Of a stretch of 64,000 bases of DNA, positions 31,257 to 40,281 are shown piece by piece. The stretch covers positions 62,001 to 126,000 of the forward strand of contig NZ_JACWMY010000014.1 in assembly GCF_014773265.1 (NCBI RefSeq), given 5' to 3'. The notes under the pieces are model-generated. The model worked only from the letters and a program-made list of their open reading frames with translations. It had not been told where the DNA came from and searched no databases. This stretch comes from Mucilaginibacter pankratovii (GTDB lineage Bacteria; Bacteroidota; Bacteroidia; Sphingobacteriales; Sphingobacteriaceae). How positions within the stretch are numbered: the stretch's first letter is position 1; each line of letters begins with the position of its first letter. The position numbers were made by a program, and so were the translations under genes.

Positions 31257-31328
31257 CCCGCCGGCAATTTATTCACAATCCATCTCTGAAGCTTTCAGGT
31301 AAAGCAATTTCTTGCTACCTTTATACCT

Positions 31329-33149
31329 GTGGATAATTTTATTGTTTCGGCACGCAAATACCGCCCGGCTACCTTTGAAACCGTTGTTGGTCAGCAACAT
31401 ATCACCAACACGTTAAAAAACGCCATTAAAAATAACCAGCTGGCGCAGGCATTTTTGTTCTGCGGGCCAAGGGGCGTGGGCAAAACTACCTGCGCGCGTA
31501 TCCTGGCAAAAACCATCAACTGTACCAATTTACTGCCCAATGGCGAGGCTTGCGGTACCTGCGATAGCTGCCGTGCTTTCCAGAATGGTAACTCCTTTAA
31601 TGTACATGAGCTGGATGCGGCATCAAACAATTCGGTTGATGATATCCGCAGTTTGATAGAGCAGGTGCGCATACCGCCGCAGGCTGCCCGTTATAAAGTT
31701 TATATAATAGATGAGGTACACATGCTTTCGCAGGCGGCGTTCAACGCTTTCCTGAAAACGCTGGAAGAACCACCCAACTACGCCATATTTATATTAGCCA
31801 CTACCGAGAAGCACAAAATACTGCCCACCATCCTCTCGCGATGCCAGATCTTTGATTTTAACCGCATCAGGGTAGAGGATATGGCCGGTCACCTGGCTAA
31901 TATCGCTCAAAAGGAAAGCATTAGCTATGAAAACGACGGCCTGCACATCATCGCCCAAAAGGCAGATGGCGGTTTAAGGGACGCGCTCTCGATGTTCGAC
32001 CAGATCGTGAGCTTTAGCGGCGGAAACGTTACCTACCGCTCGGTTATTGACAACCTTAACATACTTGATTACGATTATTACTTCAGCATAACAGATAAAC
32101 TGTTGGGCGAGGATAACGCGCAATCGTTACTGCTTTTTGATGAGATATTATCCAAAGGGTTTGATGGCGCGCATTTTATATCCGGCCTGTCCGAGCACTT
32201 TCGTAACCTGCTGGTAGGTAAGGATGCAGCTACCATTAAACTGCTGGAAGTGAGCGAAACCATAAAACAGCGCTACCTGCAGCAATCGCAGGCGGCCTCT
32301 ACCTCGTTCCTGCTCTCGGCCATGAATATTGCCAACCAGTGCGACATCAGTTATAAACAAAGTAAGAACCAGCGTTTGCAGGTAGAACTTGCCCTGCTGA
32401 AGATGTGTCACCTACAGTCGGTATTTAACCTGGCAACCGCGCCAATGCCTCAGGCAGTAGCTGTCCCGCAAGGGGAGTTAAAAAAAAAACCTGATACAGT
32501 AGCATCTGTGCCGCCGGCAGCGCCTGTAGTAGCCGACGAGGTACCCGTTTTGCGCGATTCGCCGCCGGTTTTTAACAGAACCGCAGCACAACCCGAGGCG
32601 CCCAGGCCGGTTACGCCATCATTGGCCCCAGCCGAAGCGGAAAAACCAAAGAATGTGTTTGTAGCTAATGTGCATTCCGGGGTAACATCTATTAAAATAC
32701 CAAACAGGAAAGACCTGGGCAAGCAGGTTGAAGAGGCCTTAGCGGTAGAAGAAGACCCTTACCTAAAAGGCGATGATAAGGAGCCTTTTACCATGGATGA
32801 GTTTTTGCAATTGTGGACAAACCATGGCGCAAAGCTAAAGGCCGAAGGTAAATCTGCCAGTTTATATAACATTTTTACGTCGGTTACACCAAGGGTGCTT
32901 TCGCCCGGTAATTTTGAAATCACTGTATCTAATAAGGTACAGGAGAAGGATTTTAGAGACGAGCGGCCAAACGTGCTCAACTTTTTGCGCACCACCTTAA
33001 AAAACTTCAGCATAGAAGTGAACGCGAAGGTGGAAGAATCTACCGTGGTACGCAAGCCTTATACTTCGCTGGAGAAATTTCAGCATATGGCAGCCAAAAA
33101 CCCGCAGCTGATAGATCTGAAGAATAAGTTTAACCTGGATTTTGATTAA
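31329..33149 (+). CDS. dnaX: DNA polymerase III subunits gamma and tau
   Basis: The protein has 606 residues from a GTG start; the N-terminus DNFIVSARKYRPATFETVVGQ is the usual one for Bacteroidota. The clamp-loader AAA+ domain has Walker A GPRGVGKTT, the zinc knuckle C-x8-C-x2-C-x2-C region (CTNLLPNGEACGTCDSC), Walker B IIDEVHML and an arginine-finger SRC motif. Domain III ends near residue 370. Then comes a Pro/Ala-rich linker and a tau-specific C-terminal domain that binds polymerase. Codons 384-387 contain a run of ten A, treated as a separate feature, which may produce a short gamma form. Confidence 0.97.
   Translation: MDNFIVSARKYRPATFETVVGQQHITNTLKNAIKNNQLAQAFLFCGPRGVGKTTCARILAKTINCTNLLPNGEACGTCDSCRAFQNGNSFNVHELDAASNNSVDDIRSLIEQVRIPPQAARYKVYIIDEVHMLSQAAFNAFLKTLEEPPNYAIFILATTEKHKILPTILSRCQIFDFNRIRVEDMAGHLANIAQKESISYENDGLHIIAQKADGGLRDALSMFDQIVSFSGGNVTYRSVIDNLNILDYDYYFSITDKLLGEDNAQSLLLFDEILSKGFDGAHFISGLSEHFRNLLVGKDAATIKLLEVSETIKQRYLQQSQAASTSFLLSAMNIANQCDISYKQSKNQRLQVELALLKMCHLQSVFNLATAPMPQAVAVPQGELKKKPDTVASVPPAAPVVADEVPVLRDSPPVFNRTAAQPEAPRPVTPSLAPAEAEKPKNVFVANVHSGVTSIKIPNRKDLGKQVEEALAVEEDPYLKGDDKEPFTMDEFLQLWTNHGAKLKAEGKSASLYNIFTSVTPRVLSPGNFEITVSNKVQEKDFRDERPNVLNFLRTTLKNFSIEVNAKVEESTVVRKPYTSLEKFQHMAAKNPQLIDLKNKFNLDFD
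32470..32502 (+). promoter_or_regulatory. Candidate slippage site for gamma/tau production in dnaX
   Basis: TTA-AAA-AAA-AAA-CCT contains ten consecutive A (32480-32489), preceded by AAGGGGAG. In the -1 frame the next codons are ACC then TGA (32492-32494). In the +1 frame a TAG follows at 32500-32502. Slippage in either direction would end the protein near residue 388, just after the clamp-loader core. This is the position of known programmed events in Escherichia coli and Thermus dnaX. Confidence 0.72.
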
Positions 33150-33161
33150 CAATACAGTTTG

Positions 33162-33178
33162 CAGTTGCCGGTTTGCAG
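33162..33178 (+). repeat. 17-bp exact dispersed repeat, copy 2
   Basis: CAGTTGCCGGTTTGCAG lies between the dnaX stop and its terminator, identical to 23313-23329. A preceding CAGTTTG and a following TTTGCAAAA extend the GCAGTTT pattern. Confidence 0.6.
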
Positions 33179-33188
33179 TTTGCAAAAT

Positions 33189-33220
33189 AAAAGGGATAGC
33201 TCATCAGAACTATCCCTTTT
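33189..33220. terminator. Bidirectional terminator after dnaX
   Basis: AAAAGGGATAG and CTATCCCTTTT form an 11-bp stem with a 10-base loop. It lies between dnaX and the convergent acidic gene. Confidence 0.82.
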
Positions 33221-33274
33221 CCTATTTGTCGTTTTTAGATTAGCGACTTTCTCAACTTCTAAAACATTTCCAAC

Positions 33275-33709
33275 TTATTTAAATCCTTCCGGCGTATCGT
33301 TTTTTGGATAACCTTCTTCGTCAAGATCGTCGCGGTCGTCTTCCGGGGTATGGGCCAGCCTGGCGTCCAACGGGTCGAGCTCTACAATTTTGCCGCTATC
33401 AATGTGCATCCCCAGCGAATCGGCATCGGTCTCTATAGAGCGTGCCGCATCATATTCGCCTTTGGTATCGTAAGGGTTGGCCTCATCATAGGTTGAACTG
33501 ATATCCTCGCCGTTTTTTACGGTAGTGTCGTAAGGGTCGGGGTGATCATAGTCGGGGTCGTCGCCTTTTACATCATACTCAAAACTGCCTTCAGCCTCGT
33601 TAAAATTAAGGTCTTCGCTGTCTACAGTATCCTCGGCGTTGTTGTCCAGGTCGGTATCCCTGTATTCAGGGTCGATCTTTCCTTCTGGTCTTTCGTTATT
33701 GGTTATCAT
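33275..33709 (-). CDS. Acidic repeat-like protein downstream of dnaX
   Basis: The protein has 144 residues from the ATG at 33709; an upstream in-frame start at 33754 is less likely. It is Asp/Glu-rich throughout, with Asp-Pro-Tyr-Asp words (PDPYDTTVKNGED, ANPYDTKGEYD) that look like a degenerate repeat. No hydrophobic segment, so probably disordered and soluble. Family not recognised. Together with the gene at 31011 it means dnaX is flanked by two acidic proteins. Confidence 0.65.
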   Translation of the reverse strand: MITNNERPEGKIDPEYRDTDLDNNAEDTVDSEDLNFNEAEGSFEYDVKGDDPDYDHPDPYDTTVKNGEDISSTYDEANPYDTKGEYDAARSIETDADSLGMHIDSGKIVELDPLDARLAHTPEDDRDDLDEEGYPKNDTPEGFK

Positions 33710-33778
33710 AGGTCTTTGTTTTGTACACGTTATATACATTAAAAACCCTGCCAAAAACGCCAGGCGGCAAAAACGGGC

Positions 33779-34492
33779 TTAGTAATGTATTTGTTTGCGG
33801 TATGAGGTAACGCCGCCAATAGCAAATTTTAGCCCGATGCTGTATTGTATCAGTTTATCCTTGCTTTTACCCGCGTCGAAACCGTCCATATTATCGTTAA
33901 AATCCATATTGTACTGCGCGCCTATGTCTACTTTAAAAGATGGCTCGTTGTACTGGTTAAATATTTTAAACTCGTAACCTAATCTTATGGGTAAAAAAAG
34001 CTCGTTGCTTTTATCGAGCCCGGTGGTAACAAAGCCGGGAGTTATCTCCGATACGCGGTTGATATTGCCATCCCGTATATCGTTCATTAAATAACCTAAA
34101 CCAGCAGAAATGTACAGGTTTTTAAGCACATTGGCAGCGCCACTGCGCGAATAGTCGATCAATTCGCCGGCCTGCAGTTGTCCTTTAAATACAAAGGCAG
34201 TATAATTATTTTTAAAATACCTGCCCGATTTGGAGTGTATGTCCCCGCCTTTTAAAATACCTGCCTGTACTTCCACCACATAATTAACAAATGGGGTGTG
34301 GTTATAGGTAAAGCTGATAGAGGCAGACCCGGTTTTTGTGACTGTTTCGGCGTCACCGTAAACCCCGTTGATGTTTCCACCCAAACCAAAATCATATTGT
34401 GCGTAATCGTAGCCAATTTGTGCTTTTGATATCGAAGCAACCGAGGTTAACAGCAGGACGAAGAATGTTGTTTTTAAAAGCAACTTTATCAT
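33779..34492 (-). CDS. Outer-membrane beta-barrel protein
   Basis: This 237-residue protein has a signal peptide ending at SISKA-Q. The alternating aromatic/hydrophobic strands (YISAGLGYLMND, LPIRLGYEFKIF, FKVDIGAQYNMDF, QYSIGLKFAIGG) are those of an OmpA/OmpW-like eight-strand barrel. There is no OmpA peptidoglycan-binding domain. Possibly a small porin or adhesin; function unknown. It is divergent from icd across a 297-base AT-rich gap. Confidence 0.78.
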   Translation of the reverse strand: MIKLLLKTTFFVLLLTSVASISKAQIGYDYAQYDFGLGGNINGVYGDAETVTKTGSASISFTYNHTPFVNYVVEVQAGILKGGDIHSKSGRYFKNNYTAFVFKGQLQAGELIDYSRSGAANVLKNLYISAGLGYLMNDIRDGNINRVSEITPGFVTTGLDKSNELFLPIRLGYEFKIFNQYNEPSFKVDIGAQYNMDFNDNMDGFDAGKSKDKLIQYSIGLKFAIGGVTSYRKQIHY

Positions 34493-34746
34493 AATATAAC
34501 AGCAATGCTACGGGAAAAATAGCGGATGATTAAATTTTTATAAAAATAGCACCTCAAGTTTAAAAAGCAATGCTGCCCTAAAATTAATTGCCGGGGTTAA
34601 AATACGCTAAATATTTTATTGTTTAATTATTAGGTAAGCGAATTTTTATGTGTGGCAATTGTAAATAATATAACTAACGCACGTAATTAACGCTGTTTTT
34701 TTAAAATTATGTGTGTTTTGTGAAAATTTACAAATAAAATTTTATG

Positions 34747-34754
34747 TAAGTTTG
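34747..34754 (+). promoter_or_regulatory. -7 box of the icd promoter
   Basis: TAAGTTTG matches TAnnTTTG 36 bases before the icd start. A TTG at 34718-34720 is 26 bases upstream, longer than usual. Nothing else stands out in the AT-rich interval 34493-34789. Confidence 0.55.
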
Positions 34755-34789
34755 AAACCGTTAAATCAAAAAATAACCCATAATAAGGT

Positions 34790-36019
34790 ATGTCAAAAAT
34801 TAAAGTAGAAAACCCGGTAGTTGAACTGGATGGCGACGAAATGACACGCATCATCTGGAAATTTATAAAAGATAAATTGATCATCCCTTATCTTGATGTG
34901 GACATAAAGTATTATGACCTTGGTATCGAGTATCGCGATGAAACAGATGACCAGGTTACCATTGATGCGGCCAACGCTATTAAGCAATACGGTGTAGGTA
35001 TCAAATGCGCAACCATCACACCAGATGAAGACCGTGTAAAAGAATTTGGTTTGAAACAAATGTGGCGTTCGCCAAACGGTACTATCCGTAATATATTAGA
35101 TGGTACGGTTTTCCGCGAACCAATTGTTATGGCAAACGTTCCGCGTTTGGTACCAAACTGGACGGCCCCAATATGCATTGGCCGCCATGCTTTTGGCGAT
35201 CAGTACCGCGCTACGGATTTCCTTACTAAAGGTAAAGGCAAGCTTACCGTAAAGTTTACGCCTGAAGATGGCAGCCCGGAGCAATCATTTGAAGTATTTA
35301 ACTTTAAAGGTGATGGCGTTGCTTTAACTATGTACAACACCGATGAATCTATCATAGGCTTTGCACACGCTTGTTTTAACCAGGCGCTGATGAAAGGCTG
35401 GCCTTTATATTTATCAACCAAAAACACCATCCTAAAAAAATACGATGGCCGTTTTAAAGATATTTTTGAAGAGATATACCAGGCAGATTACAAAGCTAAG
35501 TTTGTAGAAGCCGGTATTACTTACGAGCACCGCCTGATTGACGACATGGTTGCATCGGCCCTTAAATGGAACGGTAACTTTGTATGGGCCTGTAAAAACT
35601 ACGATGGCGACGTACAGAGCGACACCGTAGCGCAAGGTTTTGGCTCATTAGGTTTAATGACCTCTACACTGGTTACACCTGATGGTACCGTGATGGAAGC
35701 CGAAGCAGCACACGGGACGGTAACCCGCCACTACCGCGAGCACCAGGCCGGCCGCCCCACCTCAACCAACCCTATCGCATCTATTTTTGCATGGACCCGT
35801 GGTTTAGAGTTCCGTGGTATACTGGATGGTAACCAGGAGCTGATCGATTTCTGCAAAACTTTAGAGCAGGTTTGTATTGAAACCGTAGAAAGCGGCAAAA
35901 TGACCAAAGATTTGGCCATCACCATAAAACCAAAGGTAGAACACGGTACCGATTACCTGTACACCGAAGAGTTTTTGGAAGCTATCGACGAGAACTTGAA
36001 AGCTAAGTTGGGTAAGTAA
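34790..36019 (+). CDS. icd: NADP-dependent isocitrate dehydrogenase
   Basis: This 409-residue enzyme is of the eukaryote-like subfamily II. The start MSKIKVENPVVELDGDEMTRIIW and the substrate loop MWRSPNGTIRNILDGTVFREPI identify it. RHAFGDQYRATDF, YDGDVQSDTVAQGFGSLGLMTS and EAAHGTVTRHYREHQAGRPTSTNPIASIFAWTRGL provide the metal, substrate and NADP contacts. It converts isocitrate to 2-oxoglutarate in the TCA cycle and yields NADPH. Monocistronic, with its own terminator. Confidence 0.98.
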   Translation: MSKIKVENPVVELDGDEMTRIIWKFIKDKLIIPYLDVDIKYYDLGIEYRDETDDQVTIDAANAIKQYGVGIKCATITPDEDRVKEFGLKQMWRSPNGTIRNILDGTVFREPIVMANVPRLVPNWTAPICIGRHAFGDQYRATDFLTKGKGKLTVKFTPEDGSPEQSFEVFNFKGDGVALTMYNTDESIIGFAHACFNQALMKGWPLYLSTKNTILKKYDGRFKDIFEEIYQADYKAKFVEAGITYEHRLIDDMVASALKWNGNFVWACKNYDGDVQSDTVAQGFGSLGLMTSTLVTPDGTVMEAEAAHGTVTRHYREHQAGRPTSTNPIASIFAWTRGLEFRGILDGNQELIDFCKTLEQVCIETVESGKMTKDLAITIKPKVEHGTDYLYTEEFLEAIDENLKAKLGK

Positions 36020-36039
36020 TTAGCCCACTTTTTATATAG

Positions 36040-36071
36040 AGCCCATTCTTGAAAAAGGATGGGCTTTTTTA
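36040..36071 (+). terminator. icd terminator
   Basis: AGCCCATTCTT pairs with AAGGATGGGCT (one wobble) and is followed by six T. It is 20 bases after the icd stop. Confidence 0.85.
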
Positions 36072-36098
36072 TTTGTAATTGTATGCAGCCGGGGTTTG

Positions 36099-36638
36099 CT
36101 ATTTCTTCGGGTTTAATTTTACGTAACAATTTTTAGATATCTTTTGAAGTGTATCATAAGGAACTGGCAGCATTACAGAATCGGTATAGGCTTTTTTTAA
36201 TTCGGTAATATAGCAATCGCATAAAACCGTATTCTCTTTTAGTTCATCCGGTTTAGAGCCTGATAAAACAGCTTCACGGAACCCCCGTTCTATTTCTTTG
36301 GTCCAGGGTCTAAGGGTAGGAACCATACCGGTAGCCCTTGCTACTGCTTCTTTTTCGTGTGCGAACCCATATTCCGCCCCAATTTTAATTGACAGGCGGT
36401 TTAAGCTATCTGCCGGTACCGACTCCATGCCGTTAGGCAATTCGGCCTTCAATCGTATAAGCATAAAGTTTATTAAGTCTGCTCTTTTTGCATCATCGGG
36501 TAGCCGCGCTTTCATATCTCTATCAAATTGATAGCGCCAGTTTTGCTCGTATGCTTCTGTCCATACGTTACCCTTTACCGCCGGTTTACAGGCATGCAGC
36601 AAGGTGAAACAAGAGATAATTAATAAGGCTTTCTTCAT
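36099..36638 (-). CDS. Hypothetical lipoprotein
   Basis: The protein has 179 residues from the ATG at 36638. The signal KKALLIISCFTLLHAC gives a lipidated cysteine at about residue 17. The mature protein is mostly helical, with two C-terminal cysteines (TVLCDCYITEL, KNCYVKL). No family recognised. It is convergent with icd and divergent from manA. Confidence 0.72.
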   Translation of the reverse strand: MKKALLIISCFTLLHACKPAVKGNVWTEAYEQNWRYQFDRDMKARLPDDAKRADLINFMLIRLKAELPNGMESVPADSLNRLSIKIGAEYGFAHEKEAVARATGMVPTLRPWTKEIERGFREAVLSGSKPDELKENTVLCDCYITELKKAYTDSVMLPVPYDTLQKISKNCYVKLNPKK

Positions 36639-36791
36639 CGAAATAAGCAACGGTAATTTTTGCCTAAGGTAATATAAAACAGTAATGCGTAAGCAATACG
36701 ATTGTTAATGGCTGTTTTGTTATTGCTTTTTAGAAAAACCTTATTCCACGCGTCTGCAAAATCCCTAACTTAGCCGTCAAAACGAATACCT

Positions 36792-37772
36792 ATGTCAGCA
36801 TTATATCCGCTAAAATTCAAAACCATCTATAAAGATAAAATCTGGGGTGGCCACAAAATAGAAACCTACCTGCACAAAGATATTGGCGATCTGCCAAATT
36901 GCGGCGAAACCTGGGAGATCTCGGGCGTTAAAAGCGATGTATCGGTTGTAGATAGCGGCGAACTTGCGGGCCAGTCCTTAGCAGATCTGCTGGAGAAATT
37001 TCAGGGCGAACTGGTGGGCGATAAGGTATACGCTCATTTTGGCAATATCTTCCCGCTGCTGATCAAATTTATTGATGCTAACGATGACCTGAGCGTACAG
37101 GTGCACCCCGATGATAAACTGGCTAAAGAGCGCCACAATTCTTTCGGTAAAACCGAAATGTGGTACGTAATAGAGGCCGACCCGGGCAGCACCCTCATCA
37201 CCGGCTTTAACCGCGAAATGAACGAACAACAATATGTGGATGCCTTAAACAGCGGGCATATTATGGATATCCTGAACAAGGAGGATGTTACCGCGGGCGA
37301 TGTTTACTTTTTGCCGGCCGGCCGTGTGCACACCATTGGCAAAGGCTTGCTGATTGCCGAGATACAGCAAACATCTGATATCACCTACCGCATTTATGAT
37401 TTCGACCGGGTAGATGATAAGGGCAACAAACGCGAATTGCATACCCAGGAAGCCCTGGCTGCCATAGATTACAAACACTACGACGAATACAAAACGCTTT
37501 ACACCCCGCAAAAAGATGAAACTGTGCATGTAGTAAGCTGTCCGTATTTCACCACTAACATTATGGATTTTACTGAGGGCACCGAAAAGGATTACTCGGG
37601 TTTAGATTCGTTTGTGATACACGTATGCGTAGCAGGCGAGTATACCATTAAGCATAACGATTTGGCTTACCCGGTTAAAATGGGTGAGTGTATCTTATTG
37701 CCAAAAACAATAGATAAGGTTACCCTCGAAACTGCCTCGGGCTTTAAAATACTGGAAAGCTATATTGAATAG
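36792..37772 (+). CDS. manA: Mannose-6-phosphate isomerase, class I
   Basis: This 326-residue cupin-fold zinc enzyme interconverts mannose 6-phosphate and fructose 6-phosphate. Metal and active-site motifs are visible in GGHKIETYL, NCGETWEISG, DLSVQVHPDDKLA, GKTEMWYVIEAD, PAGRVHTIGKGLLIAEIQQTSDITYRIYDFDR. The length fits the short bacterial class I enzymes. It supplies precursors for GDP-mannose and related sugars. Monocistronic with a strong terminator. Confidence 0.95.
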   Translation: MSALYPLKFKTIYKDKIWGGHKIETYLHKDIGDLPNCGETWEISGVKSDVSVVDSGELAGQSLADLLEKFQGELVGDKVYAHFGNIFPLLIKFIDANDDLSVQVHPDDKLAKERHNSFGKTEMWYVIEADPGSTLITGFNREMNEQQYVDALNSGHIMDILNKEDVTAGDVYFLPAGRVHTIGKGLLIAEIQQTSDITYRIYDFDRVDDKGNKRELHTQEALAAIDYKHYDEYKTLYTPQKDETVHVVSCPYFTTNIMDFTEGTEKDYSGLDSFVIHVCVAGEYTIKHNDLAYPVKMGECILLPKTIDKVTLETASGFKILESYIE

Positions 37773-37816
37773 TATGGGAGGGAGGATGAACTCATCGCCA
37801 CCCCAAAAATAGTAAA

Positions 37817-37853
37817 ACCAAAAGAGACGCGATACATTCGCGTCTCTTTTGGT
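37817..37853. terminator. Bidirectional terminator between manA and the response regulator
   Basis: A perfect 16-bp stem, ACCAAAAGAGACGCGA against TCGCGTCTCTTTTGGT, closes the loop TACAT. It serves the two convergent transcripts. Confidence 0.85.
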
Positions 37854-37865
37854 TCTATTGAATTC

Positions 37866-38300
37866 TTAGTTCATATTACTGAACCCTGGACTGATCTGGC
37901 AGGAATTAATAATATCCGCTATATAAGTTTCGCTTATTGGTTTGAGGATATAATCTTCTATTACGGGATTATTTTTCGCGCGGTTAATATCATTGATATC
38001 TACAGACGAACTGATGGCGTAAACGCAGATTTTTTTCCCCATCCGGGATTTTATTTCCTCAAACTTGCGGGTAAACTCCCATCCATCCATAACCGGCATA
38101 TTAATGTCAACAAAAATAATATCGGGCAAGTTGTCGGCGTAAAAAGGGTTTTTTAAATAGTCGATAGCTTCCTGTCCGTTACTGAAATGGAGTATCTCAG
38201 CGAAAACGCCCCTAATTTCAATAAATTTTTTGAAGCCATAGATAAAGATGTCATCATCATCAATAATACAGGCCGTTACATTTTGTCGTTCTACACTCAT
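37866..38300 (-). CDS. Single-domain response regulator
   Basis: This 144-residue CheY-like receiver has no output domain. The acidic triad is IIDDDD near residue 13, the phospho-acceptor Asp is in IIFVDINMPVMDGWEF, the switch Ser in YAISSSVD and the conserved Lys in DYILKPIS. It starts 14 bases after the kinase gene on the same strand, so the pair is likely a phosphorelay. The output must be another protein. Confidence 0.93.
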   Translation of the reverse strand: MSVERQNVTACIIDDDDIFIYGFKKFIEIRGVFAEILHFSNGQEAIDYLKNPFYADNLPDIIFVDINMPVMDGWEFTRKFEEIKSRMGKKICVYAISSSVDINDINRAKNNPVIEDYILKPISETYIADIINSCQISPGFSNMN

Positions 38301-38314
38301 CTATACATTAATTA

Positions 38315-39796
38315 TTATACTAACCTTACTGTAAATTTTGTGCCAATATTTACGGTGCTGTCAACAGCAATGTTTCCGCCCAGGGCTTCTACCTGGTTGC
38401 GGGTGATAAAAAGGCCAATTCCTTTGGCATCTTTATTTTGGTGGAAGGTACGGTACATGCCAAAAAGCTGGTCGCCAAATCGTTTCATATCTATACCCAT
38501 ACCGTTGTCCTCAAATACCAGGTATATATGCTTTTCGTCAGTTTTGGTGTAGCAATTGATAACCGGCTCGCGATCGGGATGCTTATACTTAATAGCATTG
38601 GTAAGCAGGTTTTGAAAAATGCTCTCCAGATAGGCTGGGATATAGCTTATCTCGGGCACTTCGCTAAAATTGGCATTTATCTGCGCGTTACTGGCCTTAA
38701 TGTTAGCCCTTAAAGTAGCTATTACATTGTTAAATATAGTTTCAAACGAAACGGATTTGCGCTCTTTGCTTATCTCCGATTGGATCTTTACGATCTCATC
38801 CAGGTGACCCATGGTTGCGCTAAGGCTTTCGCTGATGGTTTTAATGTGCGAAAAGATCTCTTCCTTGTCATTTTCTGCTTTGGTCTCTTCAAACAGGTTA
38901 ACCATAAATTTAAGGTTACCCGCATGCGAGCGGAGGTTATGCGATACGATATAGGCGAAGTTTTGCAGCCGCTTGTTCTGATCGTCGAGTAAATTTATCG
39001 ACGACTGCATGCTTATGCCATTTCTTTTGATGACATCAATATCTTGGAAAACACCGCGGATAGTGATGCACTTTCCAAAATCATCAATAATAGGAATGCC
39101 TTTAACTCTTACCCAAATAATATTGTTTTTGGCGGTTTTAAAAAGTACTTCTAAATCGTAGGGCTTGCAATACTTTATAGCGTCTTCAATAGCTTTAGTT
39201 AGCATTGGCCGGTATGCAGGCTCAAAAAAACTGCGGGCTTCATCTAAGGTAAGCTTAATATCGCCGTACAACTCGTAAATATTGTAGATCTCGCGCGACA
39301 GATTAAGCGACATGGACGCTACATCAATTTCCCAGCCGCCAATCCGGGCCATTCTGCCGGTTTCCGCACTCAGGAAATCGGTTTTGGCCGCCGTAAATTC
39401 AGCAAGCTTATATTTATTAATGTTGTTTAAAACACCATATATAAACTGGCCGTCATCATCGTCGTGCTTTAGCGCCGAGCTTTCAAACCACTGGTAACCA
39501 TGTTTTTTGGTGAGCAGTCTTATTTGAGCGATAGGGACAGGGCCCGTGCCGGCGTAATGTGTTGCCTTTAAAAAGGTCTGCTTATCGTGGTAATAGAGGA
39601 TGTTTTCGAAGAAGTTGTGATAGGAACATTCTATTTCGCCGGGTTGGTAACCTAAAATAGCGTAAAAGCCGTCAGACCACTTAGCCTTTTTGGTAGTGGT
39701 ATTGTATTCCCAAATACCCGTATTAATATTGTTTATTAAACGCGCAAGATGAGCTGTGCTTTCGCCAAAAAAGTTATGACCTTCAAAAAAACTCAT
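38315..39796 (-). CDS. Cytosolic PAS histidine kinase
   Basis: This 493-residue protein lacks a membrane segment. Three PAS-like units are visible: residues about 20-130 (NTGIWEYNTTTKKAKWSDGFYAILGY), 145-260 (RIGGWEIDVASMSLNLS) and a PAC segment near 230-250. The HisKA box is IVSHNLRSHAGNL with His286. The HATPase has LTNAIKYKHPDREP, DNGMGID and GIGLFITRNQVEALGG. It is encoded just before its single-domain response regulator. Ligand unknown. Confidence 0.93.
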   Translation of the reverse strand: MSFFEGHNFFGESTAHLARLINNINTGIWEYNTTTKKAKWSDGFYAILGYQPGEIECSYHNFFENILYYHDKQTFLKATHYAGTGPVPIAQIRLLTKKHGYQWFESSALKHDDDDGQFIYGVLNNINKYKLAEFTAAKTDFLSAETGRMARIGGWEIDVASMSLNLSREIYNIYELYGDIKLTLDEARSFFEPAYRPMLTKAIEDAIKYCKPYDLEVLFKTAKNNIIWVRVKGIPIIDDFGKCITIRGVFQDIDVIKRNGISMQSSINLLDDQNKRLQNFAYIVSHNLRSHAGNLKFMVNLFEETKAENDKEEIFSHIKTISESLSATMGHLDEIVKIQSEISKERKSVSFETIFNNVIATLRANIKASNAQINANFSEVPEISYIPAYLESIFQNLLTNAIKYKHPDREPVINCYTKTDEKHIYLVFEDNGMGIDMKRFGDQLFGMYRTFHQNKDAKGIGLFITRNQVEALGGNIAVDSTVNIGTKFTVRLV

Positions 39797-40281
39797 TTCC
39801 TGCGTTTGTTCCCCTTCTTTTTTATCACCACATCATTGCTAATAAACATGCCAAAAAATAAATTTTGCAGCTCATACAACTTTGAGTTGTTGAATTATAT
39901 TTGGCATCCGGGGGTTTGCCCGGTTTGTAATTGATGTATTATTTTAATGCGAAAGTATTAAAGTATTTCAATTTTATTATCCTTATTATAAGCTATATAG
40001 CATTTGCAATGCCAAACTTCAAAAAGTATGTAAGGCTCTTATACGGTAAAATGTAATTATAGTTATGAATATTATATAGCGGATATTGGTGCTATTACAA
40101 AATCTAATCCGGGCTTATTATTTTAGAGGTTTAATAAGTTGGATGTAGTTGATAGACAAACTAAAATTATTAAACGCACCGTGAAATTTGTAATACCGCC
40201 CGGTACCTAACACCCTTGCGTCATCTAAACGTATTCAACGCAAACAAATTTTATATATTTACTCCCGCCAATTATTTTTTC
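39797..40281. other. AT-rich intergenic region without recognised features
   Basis: This 485-base gap separates the divergent kinase and glycosidase genes. It is AT-rich with TATA-like words and some short open frames lacking coding character. A TATATTTA box near 40250 could belong to the glycosidase promoter. No RNA gene or repeat was recognised. Confidence 0.5.

Noticed and set aside
30992..31276. Serine-rich minus-strand ORF opposite the acidic gene
   Set aside because: Low-complexity serine runs are the complement of Asp/Glu codons; it is a shadow frame.
39749..39934. 61-codon plus-strand ORF at the kinase 5' end
   Set aside because: It overlaps the kinase start in antisense and has no coding character or homologue that I recognise.
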